Positions 12,195 through 22,787 of a stretch of 64,000 nucleotides of DNA are shown in pieces. The stretch covers positions 53,649,116 through 53,713,115 of the forward strand of contig CM057826.1 in the NCBI GenBank assembly GCA_030068075.1, written 5' to 3'. The position numbers were made by a program, and so were the translations under genes. The notes beneath the pieces were generated by a model. That model was given only the letters and a program-made list of their open reading frames with translations, ran no database searches and was not told where the DNA came from. The DNA is from Paguma larvata (Eukaryota > Chordata > Mammalia > Carnivora > Viverridae). Position 1 is the stretch's first letter; each line of letters opens with the position of its first letter.

Positions 12195-13830
12195 TTTTTA
12201 ATGTTATTTAGAAATAGTTTCAAACCTACAGAAGTTCCCAAAATAAAAGTAGTGTAAAACACACCATATAGCCTTTACTTATATTCACTTATTACTTACT
12301 TTATATCCCATTTTGTCCCTTTCTCTCTCTCTATCCACCTAATATCCCCCCACCAACCCATACCAACATACCTCTATTTTTAACTCTGAAATGTTAGAGA
12401 ATGACCATCATTGATGGTCCTTTAATCCTAAATGCTTCCCTATGTATTTCCTAAACACAAGTATCATCTTCATACATTTATGTAATACCATAATTTGATA
12501 TAATCTACCATCTATAATTCAAATTTGTCAGTAGGTCAATATTGTCTTTATATACACTCTCCTCCCTTACTCCCCCACATGTACAGGATCTAGTCTAGAG
12601 TTAGTTATTCCATGTCATCTTCATATCCCTTTAGCCTATTTATTTTGAAACATTTCCATCGGCTTTGTCTTTTATGGCACCAGTATTTCTTAAAAATGAA
12701 ATGTGTCCCTCCACACACTATTTTTGTTAATAGGACAATCCTTTTTGCCTAAAAAAGGTAATATTGTATGCATCTTGGAGTATCACATCTAAAGGTATGC
12801 AATGTCCATCTGTCCCTCATTGGTGATTTCAGCTTTTCACACATTCAAGGTGTTATCTGATTTTTCCATCTTATGATTACTGTTATTTTTTTTCCTCCCT
12901 TCAATTGATAAATATTCTGTGGGGAAAATCTTTACTGAAAATTTCCTCTTTCTTTTAAAATTCCCTCTTAGACTTAGTATCCATAATAGTCTTGCTGGAT
13001 CTAAGCTATACCATAATTGTTACAAAATGATGTTTTTCCAACTCCATCTCCTTCCACGATCACCAGTTGTTCTTCAGCATTTTACTGTAAAAAAGAATTT
13101 TTCCTACTCTCTCATTTATCTATTTATTATTATGGACTGTGAAATTCTTGAGGTTTTGCCTTATATATTATTATTATACTCTTGTTTTAATGCTAATAGT
13201 ATCTAGTAACAACAAGTGGAAGCCTTTCAGTCTGGGTGCTGTATTTTTGTGATATGCTCTCATCACTTTTTGAGCACTTCCTTACTTTCTGACTTAATAA
13301 GATGTTCCAGGTTCACTTTGTACCTACTCTGCACTGCTTTTGGAATCAGCCATTTCTCCTAGGAGGTGTGGTTTCTTTCAGTGGGGAATGGTAGTAGATA
13401 CCAAGATCTGGGCACAAGATGTACTCATTGCTATTGAGGTGACTTTGCCCCTTAGCCCTTTCAGCAATCGGAGATGGAAATACATGCATGTATATACACA
13501 TATACATACATATGCATGTCTTATGCATGTTTATACTTAACATTCATGCAACATTTACATGTGCATATGAACATTAATTTGCATGTATTTCAGAAATTGT
13601 ATATTCGTACCAATTCCTTTCATTTCAGTTCATTCTCACAGTTTTTTTTCTCTTCCTTGCCCCATTCAATATATGTTTTCCCATTCTTCCTGTAGTGATA
13701 AGCCTGACTCCCAACAACCTCAACACATTTATTCACTTACTCAATCCTATAATATATCTAAAATAGTAGATGTTATTTATGATTCTAAAACAGTTTTAGA
13801 ATTTTAATTTGGATGCCACCTCAATAAACA
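12195..13830 (+). mobile_element. Long ancient repeat, probably L1M-related
   Basis: Several separated phrases follow one remembered placental repeat in order: 'gtttcaaacctacagaagtt', 'gataaatattctgtggggaa', 'tttgagcacttccttacttt', 'aagatgttccaggttcactt', 'gaatcagccatttctcctag', 'accaagatctgggcacaaga', then a TATG-type AT-rich block (13485-13600). I believe this belongs to old L1M elements, but the subfamily is not certain. There is no intact frame. Confidence 0.6.
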
Positions 13831-14286
13831 GAGGTTACTAAAAAATGCTGACCATTTGAATAAATTATGTGATTTTATAATCTTAAAGTTTAGACAGATG
13901 CCTTATTTACATATCAGTTCATTATCAATTAATAGTGAATGCTCATAGTTAACCTGTCAGATTTAGAGTTCATGGTTTTCAACCATTTCTAATGAAAAGT
14001 TCATATTTAATAAACTGACATTACCACTGAAGAACATAGACCGATTAAAGGAGATGTCAGTCTTTATTACTTGAGAATATTTTCCAAATTAAAAATAATA
14101 ATAAAATTAGATTAAATGTTAAATTTTCCTTTCATGTTTATGGGAGGCACACTATTCAAACTGATAAGTTTGTATCCCCACTATTTGAGAAAAATAAGAA
14201 ATCAACCATTGATACGAAATATAGATATTTTTTAGTTTTTCCTATTTATGCTTAGAACATTTACATCACAATATATTTGCTACACC
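13831..14286. other. Unique DNA, nothing recognised
   Basis: AT-rich unique-looking sequence before the polypyrimidine tract. Confidence 0.4.
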
Positions 14287-14873
14287 AATCACCTTCTTCT
14301 TCCTCATCCTCCTCTGCCTCCCCTTCTCCCCTCCTCCTCCTCCTCCCCCTCCTTCTTTTTCTTCTTCTTGTTACCTTTCCCCTCCTCCTTCCTTCCTCCT
14401 CCCCTCCTCCTCCTCCTCTCTTCCTCCTCCTCCTTCTTCTTCTCTTCTTTTCTTCTTCTTCTTTCCTCCTCATTCTCCACCTCCTTCCTCTTCTTTTTCC
14501 TCTAATTCTCCTTCCCCTTCTCCTTCCCTTCTCCTCCTCCTCCTCCTCTCTCCTCCTCCTCCTCCTCCTCCTCCTCGTCCTCCTCCTCCTCCTCCTCCTC
14601 CTCCTCCTCCTCCTCCTTCTTCTTCTTCTTCTTCTTCTTCTTCTTCTTCTTCTTCTTCTTCTTCTTCTTCTTCTTCTTCTTCTTCTTCTTCTTCCCCTCC
14701 TCCTCCTCCTCCTCTTCCCCATCACTCTCCTCCCTTTTCTTCTAGTTCTCCTTCCCCTTCTCATCCTCCTTCCTTCTTTCCTTCCTTCCTTCCTTCCTTC
14801 CTTCCTCCCTCCCTCCCTCCCTCCCACCCTCCCTCCTCCTCCTCCTCCTCCTCCTCCTCCTTCTTCTTCTCCA
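14287..14873 (+). repeat. Polypyrimidine tract with TCC, TTC, TTCC units
   Basis: Nearly 590 bp of almost pure C/T on the plus strand. It is organised as mixed TCC/TTC (14287-14577), 13 TCC units (14578-14616), 26 perfect TTC units (14617-14694, GAA on the other strand), more mixed CCT/TTC, TTCC units (about 14778-14805), TCCC units (about 14806-14822) and TCC units. The long leucine/serine/proline-rich and arginine/glutamate/glycine-rich frames here are products of the repeat, not proteins. Confidence 0.97.
14617..14694 (+). repeat. Perfect (TTC)26 triplet array
   Basis: Seventy-eight consecutive bases of uninterrupted TTC units, immediately after (TCC)13. Pure GAA/TTC arrays can form intramolecular triplexes and slow replication. 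The length is expected to vary between individuals. Confidence 0.97.
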
Positions 14874-14874
14874 T

Positions 14875-15679
14875 TAAGGAAAGCATATAAGAGACAAAAC
14901 ACTAACATATTTCATTTATCATTTAGTGTTACTAATTAAAATAGAACCAAAATCATATGCTTATAAATAGAAAAGGACCTAGAGAATATATAGTAAACCC
15001 CCTAAATTTAACAAAACACTAACTGAGGCAGAAACATTATGTCATTTACCAATGATCACACAGTTAATGACAAAATGAGGACAGGAATTCGAGTCCCCCA
15101 GTTGCTAGAACAAAGTCCTTTGTCCAATGTATTATCCTACATTGTAATATCATTTTAAAACACCATCACTGTTTTTGGTGGATTACAAAATAGTATTTTA
15201 ATTTTCTCATCCATGTCTTATAAGAATTAATAGATATTTGAACCTAAACACTGTTAGGTTATTATACTCTTCAGTTTCTTTATCCAAAATCTAGAAATTT
15301 ATCAATAGGTTATTATAGAAAACTGTTCCTATATCATCTGGGACATTTTGTTTTCCAGCTAATATAAAAAATTCAACAAATAGTTACTAAACCATAAGGG
15401 CATTTATATCTCACAAACCAAAATGTTAATAGAAATTTTCCAGAATTGGTTAGCCATATAGCTCATAACAATCAAGTTATCTCACATTTCCATTTGGCAT
15501 TCTCATCTTGTAAACTTGTGCTCTTACACTGTTACTGTGTATAATCCAATGATTGCTGGCTCTTTTCAAGGCATCGTATGTGGATGTCAATAACTACATA
15601 AAGTGTACGTTCACTGTTCACCCTACCTATATCATTATATGTGAACTGAGTTTCTTATGTAGAGTATACATATGGCCCG
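14875..15679. other. Unique DNA, nothing recognised
   Basis: About 800 bp without a repeat family or exon that I can name. A decayed MIR-like stretch may lie near 15030-15150 but is too weak to call. Confidence 0.4.
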
Positions 15680-15690
15680 TATACTCTTTT

Positions 15691-15893
15691 TTTCTTAAGT
15701 TTATTTATGTATTTTGAGAGAGAGTGTGAGTAGGGTAGAGGCAGAGGTGGGCAGTGGGGGAGAGAGAATCTCAAGCAGGCTCTGTGCTGACACCACAGCC
15801 CTGTGTGGGGCTCGAATCCACAAACTTTGAGATCATGACTTGAGTTGAAATCAAGAGTTAGACGTTTAAATAATTAAGCCATCCGCGTACCCC
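15691..15893 (-). mobile_element. Carnivore tRNA-derived SINE, antisense
   Basis: Diverged full-length copy with a GA-rich stretch and an antisense tRNA-like head. A short duplication, tatact followed by Ts, lies at 15680-15685 and 15894-15899. More mutations than most copies here suggest an older insertion. Confidence 0.88.
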
Positions 15894-15930
15894 TATACTT
15901 TTTTAATATATGCTGACAATACTTGTCTAT

Positions 15931-16563
15931 TTTTTTCATTTTTATTATGTTATTTATATTCTGTGTGTGTGTGAGAGAGAGAGAGAGAAAGAGAGAGAGA
16001 CAGAGAGAGAGCACAAGCGGAGGTGGAACAGAGAGAGAGAGGGAAACACAGAATCCGAAGCAGGCTCCAGGCTCCGAGCTGTGAGCCAAAGCCCAATGAA
16101 AGGCTTAAACACACGAGCCGCAAGATCATGAGCTGAAGTCAAATGTTTAACCAATGGACTACTATGTGGCAATGAGAAAAAATGAAATCTGGCCATGCGT
16201 GGCAACATGGATGGAACTGGAGGGTATTATGTTAAGTGAAATAAGTCAGTCAGAAAAAGACAGATATATATGTTTCCACGAATAGGTGGACTTGGTGAGA
16301 CTAAGCAAAAACCAGGGGGAGGGGAAGAGGGGAAAGAAAAAAAAGACACAGAGAGGGAGGGAGATAAAACATAAGAGACTCTCAAAGATTAAGAACAAAC
16401 TGAGGGTGAGGGAGATGGGGGGGGAGAGGGGGTGATGGGCATCAAAAAAGGGCACATGTTGGGATGTACACTGGGTGTTTTATGTAAACCAATTTGAAAA
16501 TAAACTATTTTAAATTAAAAAAATAAAAAAAAATGTTTAACCAACTGAGCCACCCAGGTACTC
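15931..16563 (-). mobile_element. Carnivore SINE interrupted by an L1 3' end
   Basis: The SINE runs from its A-tail (T-rich on plus, ~15931) through the (GA)n part and body to 16154, then resumes at 16545 with 'ctgagccacccaggtactc', the antisense head. The 376 bp between is an L1 3' fragment flanked by a duplication of the SINE's own bases. The two halves together restore a normal SINE layout. The SINE abuts, and probably inserted into, the antisense L1 ORF1 remnant that starts at about 16564. Confidence 0.9.
16155..16530 (+). mobile_element. 5'-truncated L1 3' end inserted in a SINE
   Basis: It contains the carnivore L1 3' region: 'catggatggaactggagggt', 'taagtgaaataagtcagtca', a G-rich polypurine part (about 16401-16440), 'tgatgggcat', 'cactgggtgt' and an AATAAA-like, A-rich tail ending at 16530. 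A perfect 14 bp duplication, aaatgtttaaccaa, lies at 16141-16154 and 16531-16544. It lacks nearly all of ORF2, the usual fate of L1 copies. Confidence 0.93.
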
Positions 16564-16853
16564 TTCTTTTACTGCTTTTAAAATTCTCTCTTTATCACTA
16601 CTTTTTTGCCATTTTAATTACCATGTGTCTTGATGTGCACCTCCTTGTGTTGATTTTGTTGGGGAAATCTCTGTGTCTCCTGGATCTGGATTTCTGTTTT
16701 CTTCCCTAGATTCAAGAAGTTTCCAGCTATTATTTCTTCAAATAAATTTTCTGCACCCTTTTCTTTTTCTTCTTCTTCTGCAATCCCTATAATGCAAATA
16801 TTATTGTACTTGATGGTGTTGCTGAATTCCCTAAATCTGTTCTCATTTGGCAT
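16564..16853 (-). pseudogene. L1 ORF1 remnant (RNA-binding protein, RRM part)
   Basis: The minus-strand frame from 16853 to 16614 resembles the end of the coiled coil and the RRM of L1 ORF1p. Stretches such as 'NICIIGIAEEEE' and 'EIQIQETQR' align in order with the ORF1p consensus, including the conserved QIQE..QR motif. The frame then shifts: the continuation (a TPRH-like HMVIKM, then DKERILKA) is in other frames with stops before the SINE junction. The C-terminal domain is absent. ORF1p normally coats L1 RNA as a trimer; this copy cannot. Confidence 0.85.
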
Positions 16854-18544
16854 AACTTTTTTTTCCCTTCTAACTGTTCAGCTTAATTACTTTACATTTT
16901 TCTGTCCTCCGGGTCACTGATTCATTCTCTTGTTTTGTCAAGTCTACTATTTATTTCATCTAGTCTATATTTCATTTCATATACTGTGTTCTTTATATCT
17001 GATTGTTTCTTTTTTATCTCATTGTTAAGAGTCTACCCTTTTCTCAAGTCCAGTGAATATCTTCCTAATCGTTACTTTAAATTCTCTGTTGGACATGTTA
17101 CTTATTTTCCTTTCACTTAGCTCTCTCACTGTTTTTGTCCTAGTCTTTCATTTGTGACATATTCCTCTGTCTCCTTATTTTATCTTACTCTCTGTATCTG
17201 TTTCTATGTGTTAGGAAAGACAGCTGTATCTCCTGCACTTGAAAATAATGGCCTTATGAGAAAAGAGTATTGTTCTATAGTGCCCTACTCTGCAGTGTTC
17301 ACTGTTCACCAGAACCTGGAGCTTCAGGAGTGTCTCCTATGTGTGATGTGTGTGCCTTGCTGTTATGGCTGAGCTGCTATTTTCTTCAGTCCAATCATCT
17401 TCAATGGCTCTCTTTACCTGTGTTGGATAGTGTTTATTCCCTGTGGTGTTAGTGGGTCAATCTGGGGACACCTTCGCCCTTGGTTGAGTCATACCAAGTG
17501 GTTGCCAGAGATGCAGTAGCACCAAACTGCAGAGCACTGCTTTCATTGATGGACAGGACCTGCAGGCAGACCAGATGTCTGTTTTCAGCTCACTGCTGAT
17601 GCCTACATTTGACTGGTGTGTTTGGTTATCTTTCCCTCTCACCAGGTCAAGAGTGATGCTGGCCACTGCAAGACCACTGCTAGGTTTGTGGTAACACTCT
17701 GGGCTCTGGCCAAGAGCATATTGAAGGGGGCAGAGTTACCAAAGAATGGGTGGGAGACATTGTGGCCAGGTGGCGGGGCTAGCACGCTGTGAGCAGCAAA
17801 GTCCTCTCTGTGAGGAGCCCTGGAGTGCCAGGACTGAGGCGGGCTGCTCAGAGGGATGGACTCCTGGAAGCGCAATGTACTGGGGCAGTGAGACAGTGGG
17901 ACAGTGGTGGTAGCAAGTTAGATAGGGAGTCCTGCAGGTGGCCCTGTGTTTACGCTAGGGGACAAAGGAGGGAAACGACCCCTCACGGAGGGTTCCTCGT
18001 GATTTCTGTTCTTATAGGACACCCTCCAAAATTAGTAAATAATTCTCTCTTCCATATGCCCCAGGCTCCTTTCAAACTGCTGTTTCTATGCTGGATTCCC
18101 ATGGGCTGTTTGTTGTGCTGTCTTTTTAAGGGCAAGGACTCAGTTTCCTTTTGCCTTCCCAGTTGTCCCAGAGCAGAACCCAGTTTTTTTCTTTAAAAAA
18201 AAAAAAAAGGTTTTAAGTCCCACTGGTTGTAAGAACTCACAAAATTTAACCCCTCTGGTTTTCAAAGCCAAATGTTGTGGGATTCATCTTCCCCTGCAGG
18301 CTTCCTTTTGGGGTTTGTTTCTCTCCTCTCTATGCAGCAGCATCCTCTCCTCCTGTGGACAGTCCTGGGTGGCTGTTTAGTTCCTGAAGGCACGTTTGCC
18401 CTTCCTACCCTCTTTGATGTGGCCTCTTCTCTACATTTAGTTGTGGAGCTTTGCTCTGCCAATCTTTGAGTCATTTCTGGGTTATTCCCACTAATGTGAG
18501 TGTTTTCTAATTGTATCCATGGGACAAGGTGAGCCTGCCACTCT

Positions 18545-18569
18545 GCCATCTTCCTAACTCTGCCATCTT
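18545..18569 (-). promoter_or_regulatory. Two tandem YY1-type sites at L1 5' end
   Basis: The minus-strand AAGATGGC motif occurs twice, at 18562-18569 and 18545-18552, 17 bp apart. In known mammalian L1s a single YY1 site near position 1 helps set the transcription start. Here the first ~17 bp appear duplicated. Function in this copy is not shown. Confidence 0.6.
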
Positions 18570-18573
18570 CCCA

Positions 18574-19460
18574 GAAGCTCCTCCTTACTTTTAGATGTTT
18601 AACTCCTACAAACTGCTATTACTGCTGGATGCTGCTGTCACAATGGAGCTGCTTAAAATCTGGGACAAAAATAGGGGATTTTGAGAATTAGATGTTCATT
18701 TTACTCCTTTAGCCAGATATAGAAGTCTTTTTCTGTAGCTTAATTTTTCTATTCTCCATTACCTGGCTCTGGTCAATTGAGTTTAGGCAAGGTAATGGAG
18801 GGAAAAAAAAATACTAACTTCATCACTAGTTCAGTGGTATTTTGAATTCTGGCCTCTTACTCCAATTTGCCTGCTACTTTTTTTTTTTTTTTTTACTTTT
18901 CAGAGTCCCCTAACATATTTGCTCTATGCATTTGTCCACGTTTTATACTTGTATTCATTGGGAGAGACAGGATGGAGTATACTCCAGTTTACTCCGAACC
19001 AGAATTTTATTCTGGTAATTAATTGATTTTATGGTAATTAATTGATGATAATTAATTAATTCTTATTTCAACCAGAAAGCCATAATTTCCTTCTATAAAG
19101 TAACTATTTTCATTCTCATCTTATAGACATCACTGTTGTGTTTTCATATTGAAAGGATGCTTTATTTCTCTAACTCTAAGTTATTTTGGATACTTTATTT
19201 ATAACTACTTAGCAAAACAAATTTTTCTAATTATCACTTAATACACTGTTGCAATTGTTATTTTACCTATTCTGATAGTTTGCACACCTCCAATAGGTTG
19301 CAAATAGTTACACACTTTATACCTGTATTTTTGAACTTGAAGTGACTCACATATGTTAATTTAGAAAATATGCATTGAATCAATGGATCGATGCATGATG
19401 GTGAGTGGGTGAGGTGATACTAAATAAAAGAAAACACATACACATTGTTTTTCAAAAACA
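18574..19460. other. Unique DNA with a TAATTA cluster
   Basis: No gene or named repeat. Positions 19013-19062 contain three imperfect copies of a TAATTAATTGAT-type motif. A T-run lies at 18879-18894. Confidence 0.5.
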
Positions 19461-19464
19461 AACT

Positions 19465-19664
19465 GGGGCGCCTGGCTGGTTCAGTCGGTTAAGCGTCCGA
19501 CCTCGGCTCAGATCATGATCTCATGGTCCGTGAGTTCGGCCCCACATCGGGCTCTGAGCTCAGATCCTGAAGCCTGCTTCAGATTCTGTCTCCCTCTCTC
19601 TGCGCCTTCCCTGCTTGCACTCAGTCTCTCAAAAGTGAATAAACATTAAAAAAAAAACAAAAAA
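19465..19664 (+). mobile_element. Carnivore tRNA-derived SINE, sense
   Basis: Starts 'ggggcgcctggctggttcag', with A-box and B-box-like segments, a CT-rich stretch, 'aataaacatt' and an A-rich tail. The flanks carry only a short A-rich duplication, so the insertion site is less certain than for other copies. Confidence 0.9.
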
Positions 19665-19666
19665 AA

Positions 19667-20440
19667 CTATACTTTGCCCTTTCCCACTCAAGAATAAACG
19701 TGTCATATATATGGAGGCACTTTTATTTCTTTCTTCAGCCCTACAAGAATCATTAGTCTTATAATTTTTTGAGGGAAAAATCCATTATGAAGATACCCTA
19801 GTATTTTTAAAAGAAATTTTTTTAAGTAAGGAACACTGGAAACATTTGTAGTTTGTTTCTCTAGGTCTTTTTTTACCTAAAAAATTACTCTTCAGTATAC
19901 AAAATGAAAACACTGTTTTAAGGTAGTTCCTTACTGTTCCAGGTAACCCATGGTGGAATAAGTTAGGTACCTAGAAGACCGAAAATGCATTTGGCCACTA
20001 GGAAGCAATTCAGGGCATTAGGGCAGAATCGGCTTGTTGAAGAATTTCAAGTAATTCCTTACTACTTCTAGATAGCATCAGAGCATGCAACATTTTTATT
20101 AACTTAAAATTTGAGTTTGGGGGAAAGGATAAAATGTACTATTATAGGTGTTTATCTTTAAATCCCTCCTAGTCTATATATTTAAGAAACAACGATAGTT
20201 CTATAATTTTAAATGAGAAATGGTTGAGAGTGAACTTAAGGAATTTAGAGAACTATTTATTGCTTTGAAATACCCAATTATAAATCAACCAGAAGGTCTC
20301 TAGAAATTTTATTGAATTATTGGATCACCCAAAATTTGATTTTTGCCCGTAAGTTTCAAAATCGGGGAGAGCAGATCCCTGTTTACCATGTAAATACCTC
20401 TGGAAAAGTTAATTAAAGAATCAAAGTATCAATTCTCCTT
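19667..20440. other. Unique DNA, nothing recognised
   Basis: About 770 bp of AT-rich sequence without a repeat or exon that I can name. Confidence 0.4.
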
Positions 20441-20517
20441 TTTATAAAATAGAAATAATAGTTTCAAGTTTGGGAGGCTGATGTGGAAATTAAATGACAA
20501 GATGACAGTAAAATGCT
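20440..20517 (+). mobile_element. MIR-like fragment, sense
   Basis: Short match to the MIR 3' half: 'ataaaatagaaataatagtt' then 'gaaattaaatgacaagatga'. Weak because short and diverged. Confidence 0.45.
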
Positions 20518-20518
20518 G

Positions 20519-21015
20519 TCTTCGTTTTCTACGGCGGCTGTAACAAGCCACAAATTTAGTAGCTTAACCACATTTATTACCTTACATTTCTATAAGAGCA
20601 GGAGTCTGAAATGGATCTTACTGGGCAAGATCAAAGTTTTGTCAGGGTACTTTCCTTTCTGGAGTCCCTCTGGGAGAATTAATTTCCTTCCCTTCTCCAG
20701 CTTCTAGAGACCACCTACTTTATTTGACTGAGAACATCTTTCATCTTTATAGTCTACACTGGCATCTCTCTAGTTCAGTTTTTTGGTTTGTTTGTTTTTG
20801 TTTCTGTTTTTTGATTCCTTCCTTCTACTCTTAAGAACCTTTGTGATTACATTGGAACCACCTGGATAATCCCAGATGATCTAGCTATTTAAGGTCATTG
20901 GATTAGCAACCTTAATTTCATCTATAGTCTTAATTCCTCTTTGCCATGTAAACTAACACATTGACATGTTTGAGGGAATTAGGATATGTATCTTTGAAGA
21001 GACATTATGTTGCCA
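20519..21015 (+). mobile_element. Ancient interspersed repeat, possibly L1M 3' type
   Basis: Reads 'tctacggcggctgtaacaag', then 'ttagtagcttaaccacattt', 'tccagcttctagagaccacc' and 'tcccagatgatct', in the order of a very common old mammalian repeat (GCTGCTGTAACAAATTACCAC ... TTGGTGGCTTAAAACAAC ... CAGCTTCTGGTGG ... GATGATCTCATCT). I believe it belongs with old L1 3' ends, but I cannot name the subfamily. Confidence 0.55.
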
Positions 21016-21059
21016 GATGTTAATTGCTGTTGACAGTTCCTTCAAATTCTGTTTTTAAT

Positions 21060-21175
21060 CATTTGTAGAGATAACAATGATATCAGCTTAATACAGTATT
21101 TATGACGATTAAATGAGGTAGTATAAAGCACTAGGAACAGCTTTTCATAAATAGTACCTATTACTTAGTACTTAG
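21060..21175 (+). mobile_element. MIR SINE 3' half, sense
   Basis: 'tatttatgacgattaaatga' followed by 'ataaagcactaggaacagct' and 'aaatagtacctattacttag' follows the MIR 3' half in order. Confidence 0.6.
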
Positions 21176-21185
21176 ATTCTAGTTT

Positions 21186-22261
21186 TGTGTGTGTGTGTGT
21201 GAGTGTTTACCAATAAAATTTTTATAAATGTATTAATACATTTTAAAGCATTATGAAAATTAGGGATAATATATGTAGAATTTCTAACACTTTTTGGTTG
21301 TATATAATTGTCTACTTAGTTAATATCTTTAGTTTTTGTATTGTCATCTGTAAATTGGGGTCAATAATTAGATATACCTTAGAGCCTGTGATATATGATA
21401 CTTTCTAAAATAACTCCCTCTTGAAATATTTCTCAATTTTCTTGGAATAATCAATGCTCTATGAGAAAACTGGGAAAGTGTTCATCATAGACAGATGGAT
21501 TCAATCTCTTTAAGCCAAAGCAGATTACTCCCTACCTGCAAAATCCCTCCCTTTTCCAGAGACCTATTGAGGTTTAGTGAAAAGCAAAGATAAATGGGCA
21601 TTCGTAGGCTGACCATAAGCCAAGAGGAGAGGACTTATGCTTGCCAAATCCACATGTACTAGATGCACAGCAGATTGTGTAAGCCATAGGAGTTCTAACA
21701 ATCTGCATAAAGTCCTAAGAACCAGCTGGGTATTTGGAGACTTCTGAGACCATTCTTATCCATTAGCCTCCATTGCTGGACTGTAGTTATTGCTTAAGAC
21801 AGTCTCCTTTGGGGCATTTTTCTTAGCAGGAGCACAGCTTTGTCCATATGCCCATACATTACCTGTTAAAATACAACGTAAGTCCAATCTTTTTAGGATG
21901 GGCTAAGATCTGACCCTTCTCTCTTTCCTAGTGTTTTTTGTTTGTTTGTTTGTTTGTTTTTTAGGTTGACTGACAATTTGTTTTCAACAGCTAGAGAAAA
22001 AAAATATATACGTATACTTTTTTGTGTGTGTCAAATACATATTACCTTCTTAGACCTCTGTTTTTGTACCTTCTGTTCCTTCTTCAAAGAATGGTCTTAG
22101 CCTTTTTATCCACCTAAAAAACTTCCATTGACCATTAAAAACTTGTATCGGATACTACCTCCTCACTAAATCTCTTCTCCAAGTTGTCAATCTATCTATT
22201 TTCTAAGCAATCTCCAGATCTTGTATTGATCCTTTATTTCACTTATAACATTGTGTTTGTT
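21186..22261. other. Unique DNA with short microsatellites
   Basis: No gene seen. Contains (TG)7 near 21186-21200 and (TTTG)6 at about 21937-21962. The rest is unassigned. Confidence 0.45.
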
Positions 22262-22262
22262 T

Positions 22263-22306
<44 letters not shown>

Positions 22307-22311
22307 TTTTT
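22262..22311 (+). repeat. (TTTA)n microsatellite
   Basis: About eleven near-perfect TTTA units. It could be the tail of an old antisense insertion, but no element body is visible beside it. Confidence 0.93.
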
Positions 22312-22769
22312 GCTTTACTCTCTGTCTTACCAACTACCCAACTATGCAGAAGTGTGTCTTTTCTATCTCCATGTCCCGGATAGCAGCACAGTGACTCAAA
22401 GATTACTGAAAGCTCAGCAAATTTTTGACAAAGGGAACAATGGAATTAGGAATATTTCAGCCCCAGTAGACAAACTCTGACTCAAGCAAGCTTAACTGAA
22501 AATTAAAATTTATGAAAGGGCTATGGGAGCATTTAATAAACCAAGAATTAGAAAGTAGAACCAAACTTCAGTTCAGTTGTTGTTAGTGACGTAGGTGAGT
22601 CAATGTCTCACCGCTGGAAATTTTATTTGTCACTCTGGAAACATTTTCATTTGTTTCTTTCTTTAGATTGGTTTCTCTGCCTCTCAGATACAAGCAGGAA
22701 GTGGATAGATACTCCAACATGACCCTCTGATTAAATGCCTCTTCCATTCAATTATGTTATAAAGAACAA
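22312..22769. other. Unique DNA, nothing recognised
   Basis: No repeat family or exon identified before the next SINE. Confidence 0.4.
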
Positions 22770-22787
22770 CTAGGCATCTTGAATTCT

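Larger units (their letters stand above)
16564..18573 (-). mobile_element. Antisense L1 fragment with 5' UTR and partial ORF1
   Basis: On the minus strand the element begins near 18573 with the YY1-type AAGATGGC start typical of L1. It continues through a ~1.3 kb 5' UTR-like region, including 'agacagcacaacaaacagcc' and 'gaaacagcagtttgaaagga', which I recall from carnivore L1. It then enters ORF1, which stops at the SINE junction near 16564. ORF2 and the 3' UTR are missing. An A-run at 18196-18210 (plus strand) lies inside the UTR. A HAL1-like (ORF1-only) element is an alternative reading. Confidence 0.82.

Noticed and set aside
14261..14939. Long open frames (215-220 codons) on both strands
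   Set aside because: They lie wholly in the polypyrimidine tract and encode only low-complexity repeats of its triplets. Open frames on both strands are expected there.
17761..17783. CTCF-like AGGTGGCGG in the L1 5' UTR
   Set aside because: The 3' core fits but the 5' half of the motif does not, so the match is weak.
15931..18573. Twin-primed (inverted) single L1 made of the 3' piece and the antisense 5' piece
   Set aside because: In twin priming the inverted 5' part lies upstream of the 3' part. Here it lies downstream, and the 3' piece has its own complete target duplication inside the SINE.
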